Assembly: GCF_040403615.1 (NCBI RefSeq)
Contig: NZ_JBBAKG010000010.1
Coordinates: 1-64,000 of the forward strand
Reading direction: 5' to 3'
DNA: 64,000 nt
Source: Haliscomenobacter sp040403615
GTDB lineage: Bacteria > Bacteroidota > Bacteroidia > Chitinophagales > Saprospiraceae
Made by a program: the position numbers and the translations under genes. The notes below the pieces were generated by a model. The model was not told the DNA's origin. It did no database searches and saw only the letters and a program-made list of their open reading frames with translations. Shown piece after piece: positions 26,033 to 32,954 of this stretch (its first letter is position 1; the number at the start of each line of letters is the position of its first letter).

Positions 26033-26569
26033 TTAATCCAGTTCAGACCAGAGCAATAGTGGCTCTACTTCTGAATGGCTTTTGATGACTTCTGGATATT
26101 CTGCTCGGGAGTAAATGATAAATCGGATGCGGCGCTTGACGAGGGTCTCCACTTTTTCAATCAACTGAATCAAGTAATGCCGATCAATATTGCCTACAAA
26201 AATCAAATCAATGATGGGACTGTCCAAACCACGTGCAAAATCGCCGGTGAGAAATACCTTCTCCACTTCACCCAAACGTTTGACAACGTTCTCGATGATC
26301 TGATCCAGTCCTAAGTATTTCATTAGGATGGTATGGACTTCTCGGAAAAGTGGATGTTGGGTGTTGGCGCGAAAGATTTTCTTGTTGCCGCTGAGTTCTG
26401 AAACAAGCATGCCCGCTTTTTCAAGACTGTTCAATTCAAGACGAATTGCATTTGTGGATTCACCGAACTCGCTTTCCAGACCGCGTAGGTAGGCAGTGGT
26501 GCTGCTGTTGAGAAAGAATTTCAACAACAGTTTGATTCTAGTCTTGGAGGAAATCAAGGCTTCTATCAT
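26033..26569 (-). CDS. winged-helix regulator fused to a nucleotidyltransferase-like domain
   Basis: A 178-residue protein. Residues about 1-70 form an ArsR-like winged helix (SKTRIKLLLKFFLNSSTTAYLRGL, then NAIRLELNSLEKAGMLVSEL). Residues about 95-178 resemble the minimal nucleotidyltransferase fold (VFLTGDFARGLDSPIIDLIFVG), but the usual GSxARG(E/D)xxxxSDxD signature is degenerate. It is the first gene of the polysaccharide locus, 12 bp before lhgO, which suggests that it regulates the locus; this is inference. Confidence 0.65.
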   Translation of the reverse strand: MIEALISSKTRIKLLLKFFLNSSTTAYLRGLESEFGESTNAIRLELNSLEKAGMLVSELSGNKKIFRANTQHPLFREVHTILMKYLGLDQIIENVVKRLGEVEKVFLTGDFARGLDSPIIDLIFVGNIDRHYLIQLIEKVETLVKRRIRFIIYSRAEYPEVIKSHSEVEPLLLWSELD

Positions 26570-26586
26570 AAGAAACGAGTACTACA

Positions 26587-26618
26587 GTGCATCTATACAA
26601 GATCGATGCACAAATGTA
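26587..26618 (-). promoter_or_regulatory. possible promoter and dyad upstream of the polysaccharide locus
   Basis: On the minus strand TACATTTG (TAnnTTTG, at 26618-26611) lies about 40 bp before the first start codon. Just downstream is the inverted repeat GTGCATC / GATGCAC (26587-26593 and 26605-26611). No good TTG at the -33 spacing is seen, only a T run, so the promoter call is weak. The dyad could be an operator for the winged-helix protein. Confidence 0.4.
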
Positions 26619-26670
26619 ACGACAAAATGAGCAAAAAACTTACTCGTTCTATGATATTTTTCTGAAAAAA

Positions 26671-27717
26671 TTATTCCAGTGGCTCAAGCAGTGATTTACA
26701 AATGTCTTTCACCAAGCCGGGTCCGGCGTACACCAGCCCCGAATAAATCTGCACCAGCGCTGCACCTGCTTCCAGCTTTTCTTTTGCATCCTGAGCCGAA
26801 GCAATCCCTCCTACTCCAATGATGAATAATTTTTCACCCGATTTTTGGTACAAATAACGGATCACTTCGGTTGAGCGCTCGCGCAAGGGCTGACCACTAA
26901 GGCCTCCAGCACCGATTTCGTTCACCAATTCTTTTGAACTAATCAGTCCTTCCCGATCAATGGTGGTATTCGTTGCTATCACGCCGGCGATCCCCGTGCT
27001 TTGTACAATTTCGAGAATATCGTCCAATTGTTGCTCGTTCAAATCGGGTGCGATTTTGAGCAAAATGGGGGTGGGAAGGCGATAAGTATGGTTCTTATTT
27101 TGGAGTGCAGTCAGCAATTGGGTGAGTGGGGCCTTGTCTTGTAAAGCCCGCAAATCCGGAGTATTGGGAGAACTTACATTGACCACAAAGTAATCCACAA
27201 ACGGAGAAAGGCGCTCGAAGCAATACAGGTAATCGTTTAAAGCCTCTTCGTTGGGGGTAGCTTTGTTCTTGCCAATGTTGCCGCCAATGATGAGTCCCTT
27301 GGGTCTTTTTTTCTTGAGTTGTTCCACCAGGACATCTACCCCGGCATTGTTGAAGCCCATGCGGTTGATCAGTGCTTCATCGTCGGGCAACCGGAATAAA
27401 CGGGGTAAAGGGTTGCCAGCTTGTGGCTTGGGCGTTACAGTACCCAATTCAACAAACCCAAACCCCAAGGCTGCCATGGCGTGATAGTGCTTGCCGTCTT
27501 TGTCAAAACCTGCCCCCAAACCCACCGGATTCTGGAAGGTCAAGCCCAAAAAATGGCGCGCCAGCCTGGAGTCATGAAGCTGATAGGTTTTGCGCAGCAA
27601 AGCCCCCACCCCAGGTAAGGCCAGGCCAAACTTGAGCAATGCCACGGTGAGGTGGTGCGCCCGTTCAGGGGCGAAGCGAAACAACAATGGTTTCAGTAGG
27701 TCTTGGTATAATTTCAT
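26671..27717 (-). CDS. pyrD: dihydroorotate dehydrogenase (quinone, class 2)
   Basis: A 348-residue enzyme that oxidises dihydroorotate to orotate in pyrimidine synthesis. The N-terminal helical extension (LLKPLLFRFAPERAHHLTVALLKFG in outline) marks the membrane-associated class 2 type. The FMN barrel shows NPVGLGAGFDKDG, FVELGTVTPKPQ, NRMGFNN, VNVSSPNTPDLR with the catalytic Ser, and LSGQPLRERS. It stands between the polysaccharide locus and lrgB, 19 bp after the lrgB start region. Confidence 0.93.
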   Translation of the reverse strand: MKLYQDLLKPLLFRFAPERAHHLTVALLKFGLALPGVGALLRKTYQLHDSRLARHFLGLTFQNPVGLGAGFDKDGKHYHAMAALGFGFVELGTVTPKPQAGNPLPRLFRLPDDEALINRMGFNNAGVDVLVEQLKKKRPKGLIIGGNIGKNKATPNEEALNDYLYCFERLSPFVDYFVVNVSSPNTPDLRALQDKAPLTQLLTALQNKNHTYRLPTPILLKIAPDLNEQQLDDILEIVQSTGIAGVIATNTTIDREGLISSKELVNEIGAGGLSGQPLRERSTEVIRYLYQKSGEKLFIIGVGGIASAQDAKEKLEAGAALVQIYSGLVYAGPGLVKDICKSLLEPLE

Positions 27718-27736
27718 TTTCGTAGGAATTCATTCT

Positions 27737-28423
27737 TCAAAGCCAAAAGTACAAATACGGCAGATAAAACGCCGTAAATAGACCATTTAATGCCATCGCC
27801 AGTGCAGCAGCAGCGGCCATCAAATCATTTTCTTGTTGTGCACGAGCAGTTCCGATGCCATGAGACACCGTTCCGATGGCCAATCCAGTCTCCATGGGGT
27901 CTTTGATCCCTACCGCCCTCAAAAACGGCAAGCCCCAAACCGCCCCCATGATCCCACTCATCAGTACAAAAGCCACGGTCAGCGAGGCTTCTCCGCCCAA
28001 CGATTTGCTCAATTCCAGTGCAATGGGAGTGGTAACCGCTTTGGTAGACATGGCCTGCACAAAGGGTTCGGGCAAACCCAACCAACGCGAGAGGTACACG
28101 CCTGCCAACACATTTGTCAGACCGCCGCAACTCACCGCCGCCACGATGGCAAAAGCTCGACGTTGCAAGGCCGCAGCTTGTTCGTACAAAATCAATGCCA
28201 GGCAAACCACGGTGGGGGAAAGCATAAATACCAATATCTGCGTCGATTTCAGGTAATCTTCTACCACCCCACTCCCCAAACGGATCACCGTAGCGATCAA
28301 GATGATGGCCACTAAAACCGGATTCAGCCAGGATTTACGGTAGCGCAGGAATAAATGCTGCCCCAACAGATAAGCGCCCAAGGTAAGTCCAATCATTAAT
28401 GCGGGGACTTGAAATGGATTCAT
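27737..28423 (-). CDS. LrgB/CidB-family membrane protein
   Basis: A 228-residue protein with about six hydrophobic segments. The motif LSRWLGLPEPFVQAMSTKAVTTPIALELS is strongly conserved in LrgB proteins, as is GTVSHGIGTARA near the C-terminus. The LrgAB pair is linked to murein hydrolase control or to export of small organic acids in other bacteria. It overlaps the LrgA gene by 4 bp (coupled translation). Confidence 0.88.
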   Translation of the reverse strand: MNPFQVPALMIGLTLGAYLLGQHLFLRYRKSWLNPVLVAIILIATVIRLGSGVVEDYLKSTQILVFMLSPTVVCLALILYEQAAALQRRAFAIVAAVSCGGLTNVLAGVYLSRWLGLPEPFVQAMSTKAVTTPIALELSKSLGGEASLTVAFVLMSGIMGAVWGLPFLRAVGIKDPMETGLAIGTVSHGIGTARAQQENDLMAAAAALAMALNGLFTAFYLPYLYFWL

Positions 28424-28758
28424 CGATTCAGCAATTTGAAAACCAGCGCGGTAGTCACACCACTTAGTATGGAAGTAAACACCACCAGCAAGGCCAGTTT
28501 CCAGCCATACTCCAGCATACGATCAATATGTAATAGGATACCCAGACTGGGCGGCACAAAGAAAACCCCCATCATGCCCAAAAAACCTTTGGCGCTGGCC
28601 TGTACGGACGCATACGAAACCCACTTAAATTGCAAGGCTACCCACAAACCCAGCATGCCAAAAACCGCGCCGGGAATGGGTAGCCTTGCCAGTTGGGTGA
28701 GTGTTTCGCCCAGCGCCCAAAACGTAAAGATGAGGAATACACCCCTCAATACTTCCAT
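28420..28758 (-). CDS. LrgA/CidA-family holin-like membrane protein
   Basis: A 112-residue protein with four predicted membrane segments: the start MEVLRGVFLIFTFWALGE, LPIPGAVFGMLGLWVAL, FFVPPSLGILLHID and a C-terminal helix. The LPIPGAVFGML and FVPPSLGI motifs identify LrgA/CidA. It forms a pair with the LrgB gene that follows, by 4-bp overlap, and directly follows a hypothetical gene, so the three may be one transcript. Confidence 0.87.
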   Translation of the reverse strand: MEVLRGVFLIFTFWALGETLTQLARLPIPGAVFGMLGLWVALQFKWVSYASVQASAKGFLGMMGVFFVPPSLGILLHIDRMLEYGWKLALLVVFTSILSGVTTALVFKLLNR

Positions 28759-29190
28759 TTAGAGCTTCTTGACGTCGTACACCATGTAGTTCGTCTTTCC
28801 TTGCCAGGGCATGGCTTTTACTTTCTTTTTGTAAAAAAGCTTCACTTTTTGTCCCTGCAATTCATCCAGCTTTTCAGCTACACCGTGATCTGGCACTGAA
28901 AAGATCCATCCACCCAAAGATTGCGTTCCCTTTTCGGTTGGCAGATTGGTACTGAGGTTGATGGCGCCAGTGTTCAAGGTACCTTCGTAGGTTTTGAACA
29001 CAATACCCTTGTAGGTAATGTTGGTAAGCGTACCACTGGTGGTGCCTTTGCTTATGGTAAAGTTGCAATAAAGAAAGATGTAGCCAAGTACAACCAGAAA
29101 AAGTGCAAAAATTCCCCACAATAGGAAACGACGCAGCTTTTTGCCAACACTTTGGGCTCCTTCTTTGACAACCTGTTCAAATTCACTCAT
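28759..29190 (-). CDS. hypothetical membrane-anchored protein
   Basis: A 143-residue protein with one transmembrane helix (about residues 20-42, RRFLLWGIFALFLVVLGYIFLY), preceded by a short cytoplasmic part and followed by a beta-rich domain (TNITYKGIVFKTYEGTLNTG, then QGQKVKLFYKKKVKAMPWQG). I do not know its function. The frame is open to 29337, but MSEFEQVVKEGAQ at 29190 is a better start, since the upstream extension runs over the tRNA promoter. It adjoins lrgA with no gap. Confidence 0.65.
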   Translation of the reverse strand: MSEFEQVVKEGAQSVGKKLRRFLLWGIFALFLVVLGYIFLYCNFTISKGTTSGTLTNITYKGIVFKTYEGTLNTGAINLSTNLPTEKGTQSLGGWIFSVPDHGVAEKLDELQGQKVKLFYKKKVKAMPWQGKTNYMVYDVKKL

Positions 29191-29300
29191 GTTCGTTAGA
29201 TTTTGAATGCTAAAAATACGATTATTGAGACGGATTTTCCAGCAAAAGGGAACTCCAAGTGTGGAAATTTTGTTTTTTTGGAAAAAATCCTTTTCATCGC

Positions 29301-29332
29301 TTGCATAAAAGAAAAACATCGCCGTATATTTG
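29301..29332 (+). promoter_or_regulatory. promoter of tRNA-Phe and probably of the his operon
   Basis: TTG at 29301-29303 and TATATTTG (TAnnTTTG) at 29325-29332, 21 bp apart, fit the Bacteroidota consensus. The mature tRNA begins 37 bp downstream. No further promoter is seen between the tRNA and the his leader, which starts 10 nt after the tRNA end. Confidence 0.7.
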
Positions 29333-29369
29333 CGCACGCCTTTGAAAAAAGGTTAAAGTTCTTTAATAT

Positions 29370-29445
29370 GGTGTGGTAGCTCAGTTGGTAGAGCACAGGA
29401 CTGAAAATCCTGGTGTCGCTGGTTCAATTCCTGCCCGCACCACCA
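29370..29445 (+). tRNA. tRNA-Phe (anticodon GAA)
   Basis: A complete 76-nt cloverleaf including an encoded CCA. The acceptor stem GGTGTGG pairs with CCGCACC (one G-U pair). The D arm is GCTC/GAGC, the anticodon stem CAGGA/TCCTG with the loop CTGAAAA (anticodon GAA at 34-36), and the T arm GCTGG/CCTGC has one U-U mismatch around TTCAATT. It lies directly upstream of the histidine leader peptide. Confidence 0.96.
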
Positions 29446-29455
29446 TTTAATTCTT

Positions 29456-29506
29456 ATGATCACTGCTTTCGTACATACTCATCATCATCATGGCTTACAC
29501 TCGTAA
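29456..29506 (+). CDS. hisL: histidine operon leader peptide
   Basis: A 16-codon frame reads M I T A F V H T H H H H G L H S and stop, with six His residues, four of them in a row. It lies upstream of hisG and about 50 nt before a perfect terminator hairpin, the arrangement of ribosome-mediated attenuation: stalling at His codons when charged tRNA-His is scarce would favour read-through. It begins 10 nt after the CCA end of tRNA-Phe, so it must share a transcript with the tRNA or start from an unseen promoter inside it. The peptide itself probably has no function after synthesis. Confidence 0.82.
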   Translation: MITAFVHTHHHHGLHS

Positions 29507-29509
29507 GGC

Positions 29510-29570
29510 AAATGGTTGATGTATATGCTGCGTTAAATCAGTATTAATTCTCTGAAGAGGTCTACCATTT
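29510..29570 (+). promoter_or_regulatory. candidate antiterminator pairing of the his attenuator
   Basis: AAATGGT (29510-29516), just after the leader stop codon, is complementary to ACCATTT (29564-29570), which covers the top of the left terminator arm and its loop. The two pairings exclude each other at least in part. The stem is only 7 bp, so this is a weaker call than the terminator. Confidence 0.4.
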
Positions 29571-29593
29571 ACCGGTAGACCTCTTTTTTTTTG
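29556..29593 (+). terminator. attenuator terminator of the his operon
   Basis: GAGGTCTACC (29557-29566) pairs perfectly with GGTAGACCTC (29574-29583) across a 7-nt loop and is followed by nine T residues. It sits between the His-rich leader peptide and hisG. Confidence 0.9.
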
Positions 29594-29615
29594 TCCTGAA
29601 TTTTTTGAAGCTCTT

Positions 29616-29674
29616 AGTATGACGCAAAAAATTACTTCCCGATTTTTTTAGAGGAAGTTAATTTTTCTGCGTTA
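29616..29674 (+). repeat. dispersed palindromic repeat, short copy D
   Basis: The left end AGTATGACGCAAAAAATTAC and right end GAAGTTAATTTTTCTGCGTT form one stem. It lies between the his attenuator and hisG, 14 bp before the start codon, so the his mRNA carries a second hairpin just before hisG. Confidence 0.88.
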
Positions 29675-29688
29675 CTCAACTCAATGCC

Positions 29689-30549
29689 ATGCCAACCATG
29701 CTAAAAATTGCCGTGCAGAAATCCGGGCGCCTGCAAGAGGACTCACTGGAAATGCTGCGAGAATGTGGAGTTCGCGTCGATACTGGCCGCGACCAACTCA
29801 AAGTATCCGCCTCGGGCTTTCCGATGGAATTGTTCTTTCTGCGCAATTCCGACATCCCTCAGTACGTCCACGACGGCGTTGCGGATGTGGCCATTCTGGG
29901 ACAGAACACCGTAATCGAAAAAGAAAAAGACCTGGACGAGGTACTTCCTCTGGGTTTTGCCAAGTGCCGCTTGTCGATTGCCGTCCCAAAAGGCACCGTT
30001 TATCCAGGTGTAGACTGGCTCAATGGCAAAAGAATTGCCACTTCTTACCCGAATACCCTACAAACTTTTTTGACCAAAAACAACATCCAGGCCGAGATCC
30101 ACGAAATTGCCGGCTCGGTAGAAATTGCCCCCAATATCGGCCTGGCCGATGCCATTTGCGACCTAGTCAGCTCCGGCAATACTTTATTCATGAATGGCCT
30201 GGAAGAAAAAGAAGTACTACTCAAATCAGAAGCAGCTATTTTTGTCAGCCGCCGCATCAGTCCTGAAGCACGTGCTTTACTCGATAAACTGATCTTCCGC
30301 TTCAAGTCAGTCCTTGCTGCCCGCAACAACAAGTACCTCCTAATGAATGCCCCCAACGAGGCACTACCCGAAATCATCAATATTCTACCGGGCATGAAAA
30401 GCCCTACGGTAGTGCCCCTGGCCGCCCCCGGCTGGAGCAGCGTGCATACCGTCATCAGCGAAGACCGCTTCTGGGAAATCATCGATCAACTGAAAGAGGT
30501 GGGTGCACAGGGCATTTTGATTATCCCGATTCAGAAAATGATCCTGTAG
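29689..30549 (+). CDS. hisG: ATP phosphoribosyltransferase, long form
   Basis: A 286-residue enzyme that makes the first committed step of histidine synthesis, joining ATP and PRPP. N-terminal LKIAVQKSGRLQEDSLEML matches HisG; the PRPP-binding stretch is in GLADAICDLVSSGNTL. The presence of the C-terminal domain (ending GWSSVHTVISEDRFWEIIDQ and GILIIPIQKMIL) makes this the long, self-contained type with a histidine-binding ACT-like regulatory domain, so no HisZ is required. Two in-frame ATGs (29689 and 29698) are possible starts. It is the first structural gene after the attenuator. Confidence 0.95.
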   Translation: MPTMLKIAVQKSGRLQEDSLEMLRECGVRVDTGRDQLKVSASGFPMELFFLRNSDIPQYVHDGVADVAILGQNTVIEKEKDLDEVLPLGFAKCRLSIAVPKGTVYPGVDWLNGKRIATSYPNTLQTFLTKNNIQAEIHEIAGSVEIAPNIGLADAICDLVSSGNTLFMNGLEEKEVLLKSEAAIFVSRRISPEARALLDKLIFRFKSVLAARNNKYLLMNAPNEALPEIINILPGMKSPTVVPLAAPGWSSVHTVISEDRFWEIIDQLKEVGAQGILIIPIQKMIL

Positions 30550-30582
30550 TCTTTAAACCCAAAACATTAAAACGCAAAAAAC

Positions 30583-31887
30583 ATGCACACTTTCTCCTAC
30601 TCCGATATCGCTGCAAACCCAAGCCTCCTGGCTCGTCCTGCCCTGGCTGCGGCCAACCTTGAGGCTACCGTTAGTCAGATCTTGCAAGAGATTCGGCAGC
30701 GTGGCGATGCTGCGGTGCAGGAATACACGCTGCGCTTTGACAAAGTTGCGGTAGATCATTTGGAAGTCAGTGCTACCGAATTGGCGGAAGCAGAGGCCTC
30801 TCTGGATCCTGCCCTCAAAACGGCCATTCAAACCGCCAAAGCCAATATCGAAACCTTTCATGCGGCACAGCAAAGCCACCCGGAAGTGATCGAAACCATG
30901 CCTGGGGTATTTTGCTGGCGCAAAAATGTCGGCATCGACAAGGTTGGCCTGTACATTCCGGGAGGAACTGCGCCCTTGTTTTCAACCGTTTTGATGTTGG
31001 GAGTTCCCGCCAAATTGGCGGGTTGCAAGGAGATTGTATTGTGTTCGCCTCCGGGAGCCGACGGCAAAATCCATCCTGCCATTTTGTTTGCCGCAAAAAC
31101 AGTGGGCGTTACCCGGATCTTTAAAGCGGGCGGAGTGCAAGCCATCGGCGCAATGGCTTATGGCACGGCAAGCATCCCACAGGTGTACAAAATTTTTGGC
31201 CCAGGCAATCAATACGTCACCGCGGCAAAGCAATTGGTGAGCCGCGAAAAAGTAGCCATTGACATGCCAGCCGGCCCTTCGGAAGTACTGGTTTGCGCCG
31301 ATGAAACCGCCAATCCAGCCTTTGTTGCTGCCGATCTTTTGGCACAAGCCGAACACGGCATCGACAGCCAGGTGGTGGTGCTGGCTTTCAGCGATGAATT
31401 GCTCCAGGCGGTTTTGCAGGAAGTGGAAAACCAGGTAGCAGTGCTGCCACGTGCCGAAATTACCCGCCAAGCCCTCGAAAACAGTGTGGCCGTATTGGTC
31501 AATACCCGTGCAGAAGCGCTGGAACTGATCAATGATTATGCTCCTGAACACTTGATTCTGGCCATGCAAGATGCCGATGATTTTGCGGAGCAGGTGCAAA
31601 ATGCTGGTTCGGTTTTCATCGGGAATTACACCCCTGAGTCGGTTGGCGATTACGCTTCAGGCACCAACCATACCCTACCTACCAATGGCTACGCCCGGGC
31701 GTACAGTGGCGTATCGCTGGATTCTTTTGTCAAAAAAATCACTTTCCAGCGCTTAACCCCTCAAGGGTTGAAAAACATTGGCCCAACGGTAGAAACCATG
31801 GCCATTGCTGAGGCCTTGGTAGCGCATCAGCGTGCGGTAAGTATTCGTTTGGAAGAAATGAGCAAAAAAAATAACGCAGAAAATTAA
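30583..31887 (+). CDS. hisD: histidinol dehydrogenase
   Basis: A 434-residue Zn-dependent enzyme that oxidises L-histidinol to L-histidine in two NAD-linked steps. Motifs include GLYIPGGTAPLFSTVLMLGVPA, the GPGNQYVTAAKQLV signature, AGPSEVLV, AEHGIDSQ and EHLILAM. It follows hisG by 33 bp. The last five codons and the stop (NNAEN, stop) are written in a dispersed palindromic repeat that overlaps the gene end, so the C-terminus has probably been changed by arrival of that element. Confidence 0.95.
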   Translation: MHTFSYSDIAANPSLLARPALAAANLEATVSQILQEIRQRGDAAVQEYTLRFDKVAVDHLEVSATELAEAEASLDPALKTAIQTAKANIETFHAAQQSHPEVIETMPGVFCWRKNVGIDKVGLYIPGGTAPLFSTVLMLGVPAKLAGCKEIVLCSPPGADGKIHPAILFAAKTVGVTRIFKAGGVQAIGAMAYGTASIPQVYKIFGPGNQYVTAAKQLVSREKVAIDMPAGPSEVLVCADETANPAFVAADLLAQAEHGIDSQVVVLAFSDELLQAVLQEVENQVAVLPRAEITRQALENSVAVLVNTRAEALELINDYAPEHLILAMQDADDFAEQVQNAGSVFIGNYTPESVGDYASGTNHTLPTNGYARAYSGVSLDSFVKKITFQRLTPQGLKNIGPTVETMAIAEALVAHQRAVSIRLEEMSKKNNAEN

Positions 31888-31907
31888 GTTCCCGATTTTT
31901 TGCGTCA
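31872..31907 (-). repeat. dispersed palindromic repeat, compact copy E (inverted)
   Basis: On the minus strand it reads TGACGCAAAAAATCGGGA followed by ACTTAATTTTCTGCGTTA, the compact form like copy A, here in the opposite orientation. It overlaps the last codons and stop of hisD and ends 12 bp before the hisC start. Confidence 0.82.
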
Positions 31908-31919
31908 AACAAAAACGAA

Positions 31920-32954
31920 ATGGAAATAGCCAATTTGGTTCGTCCAAATATCCGCAAGCTGGTGCCGTATTCCTCGGCGCGCAGCGAGTTCAAAGGCAAG
32001 GCCGAGATTTTTCTCGACGCCAATGAAAATCCCTTTGAAACGGGGCTCAACCGCTATCCCGATCCCCTGCAATGGAAACTCAAAGCCGCCATCAGCAAGC
32101 TGAAAGGGGTGCCGGCAGAACAGATTTTCCTGGGCAATGGCAGTGATGAGGCCATCGATCTGGTAGTGCGCATTTTTTGCGAGCCCCGCCAGGATCACAT
32201 CCTGATTTTGCCGCCTACTTACGGCATGTATCAGGTCTCTGCCGATATTGCTGATGTGGGCATCCGCAGTGTATCGTTAACCCTTGATTTCCAGCCCGAT
32301 GTGGAGGCCATTTTGGCTGCTACCGACGCGCATTCCAAGATCTTGTTCATTTGTAGCCCCAACAACCCTACGGGCAATAATACGGAACTGGAGCACATCC
32401 GCAGTTTGTGTACGCAATTTCAGGGGATTGTAGTGGTCGACGAAGCCTACATCGATTTTTCCAAACAGGCCAGTTGTACCAGTCTGTTGGCAGAATTCCC
32501 CAACCTGATCGTGATGCAAACCTTCTCCAAAGCCTGGGGAATGGCGGGTATTCGCTTGGGCATGGCCTTTGCCTCTACCGAAATCATTCAACTTTTCAAT
32601 AAGGTCAAGCCACCTTATAATATAAACCAACTCACCCAGCAAATTGCCCTGGAAGCATTGGAAACGAGCTACGACGATTACAAGCAACTGCTGTCGACCT
32701 TGCTCAGCGAGCGCGAAAGATTGGTGCAAGGCTTGCGTGAATTGCCTTTTGTTGAAAAGGTTTTCCCCAGCGACGCCAATTTCATGCTGATCAAAATGGA
32801 TGACCCCAATCGCACCTATCAGTACCTGGTGGAAGAAGGCATCATCGTGCGCAACCGCAATACCGTGCATCTTTGTGCTGGCAGTTTGCGCATCACGGTA
32901 GGTCGTCCCGAAGAAAACGATGCATTGTTAAACGCTTTGAATAAACGGCCATGA
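31920..32954 (+). CDS. hisC: histidinol-phosphate aminotransferase
   Basis: A 344-residue PLP enzyme that converts imidazole-acetol phosphate and glutamate to histidinol phosphate and 2-oxoglutarate. It has NENPFETGLNRYPDP, FLGNGSDEAIDL, FICSPNNPTGN, VVDEAYIDFS and the PLP lysine in QTFSKAWGMAGIRLG. Its stop overlaps the hisB start by 4 bp (ATGA), coupling the two genes. Confidence 0.95.
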   Translation: MEIANLVRPNIRKLVPYSSARSEFKGKAEIFLDANENPFETGLNRYPDPLQWKLKAAISKLKGVPAEQIFLGNGSDEAIDLVVRIFCEPRQDHILILPPTYGMYQVSADIADVGIRSVSLTLDFQPDVEAILAATDAHSKILFICSPNNPTGNNTELEHIRSLCTQFQGIVVVDEAYIDFSKQASCTSLLAEFPNLIVMQTFSKAWGMAGIRLGMAFASTEIIQLFNKVKPPYNINQLTQQIALEALETSYDDYKQLLSTLLSERERLVQGLRELPFVEKVFPSDANFMLIKMDDPNRTYQYLVEEGIIVRNRNTVHLCAGSLRITVGRPEENDALLNALNKRP

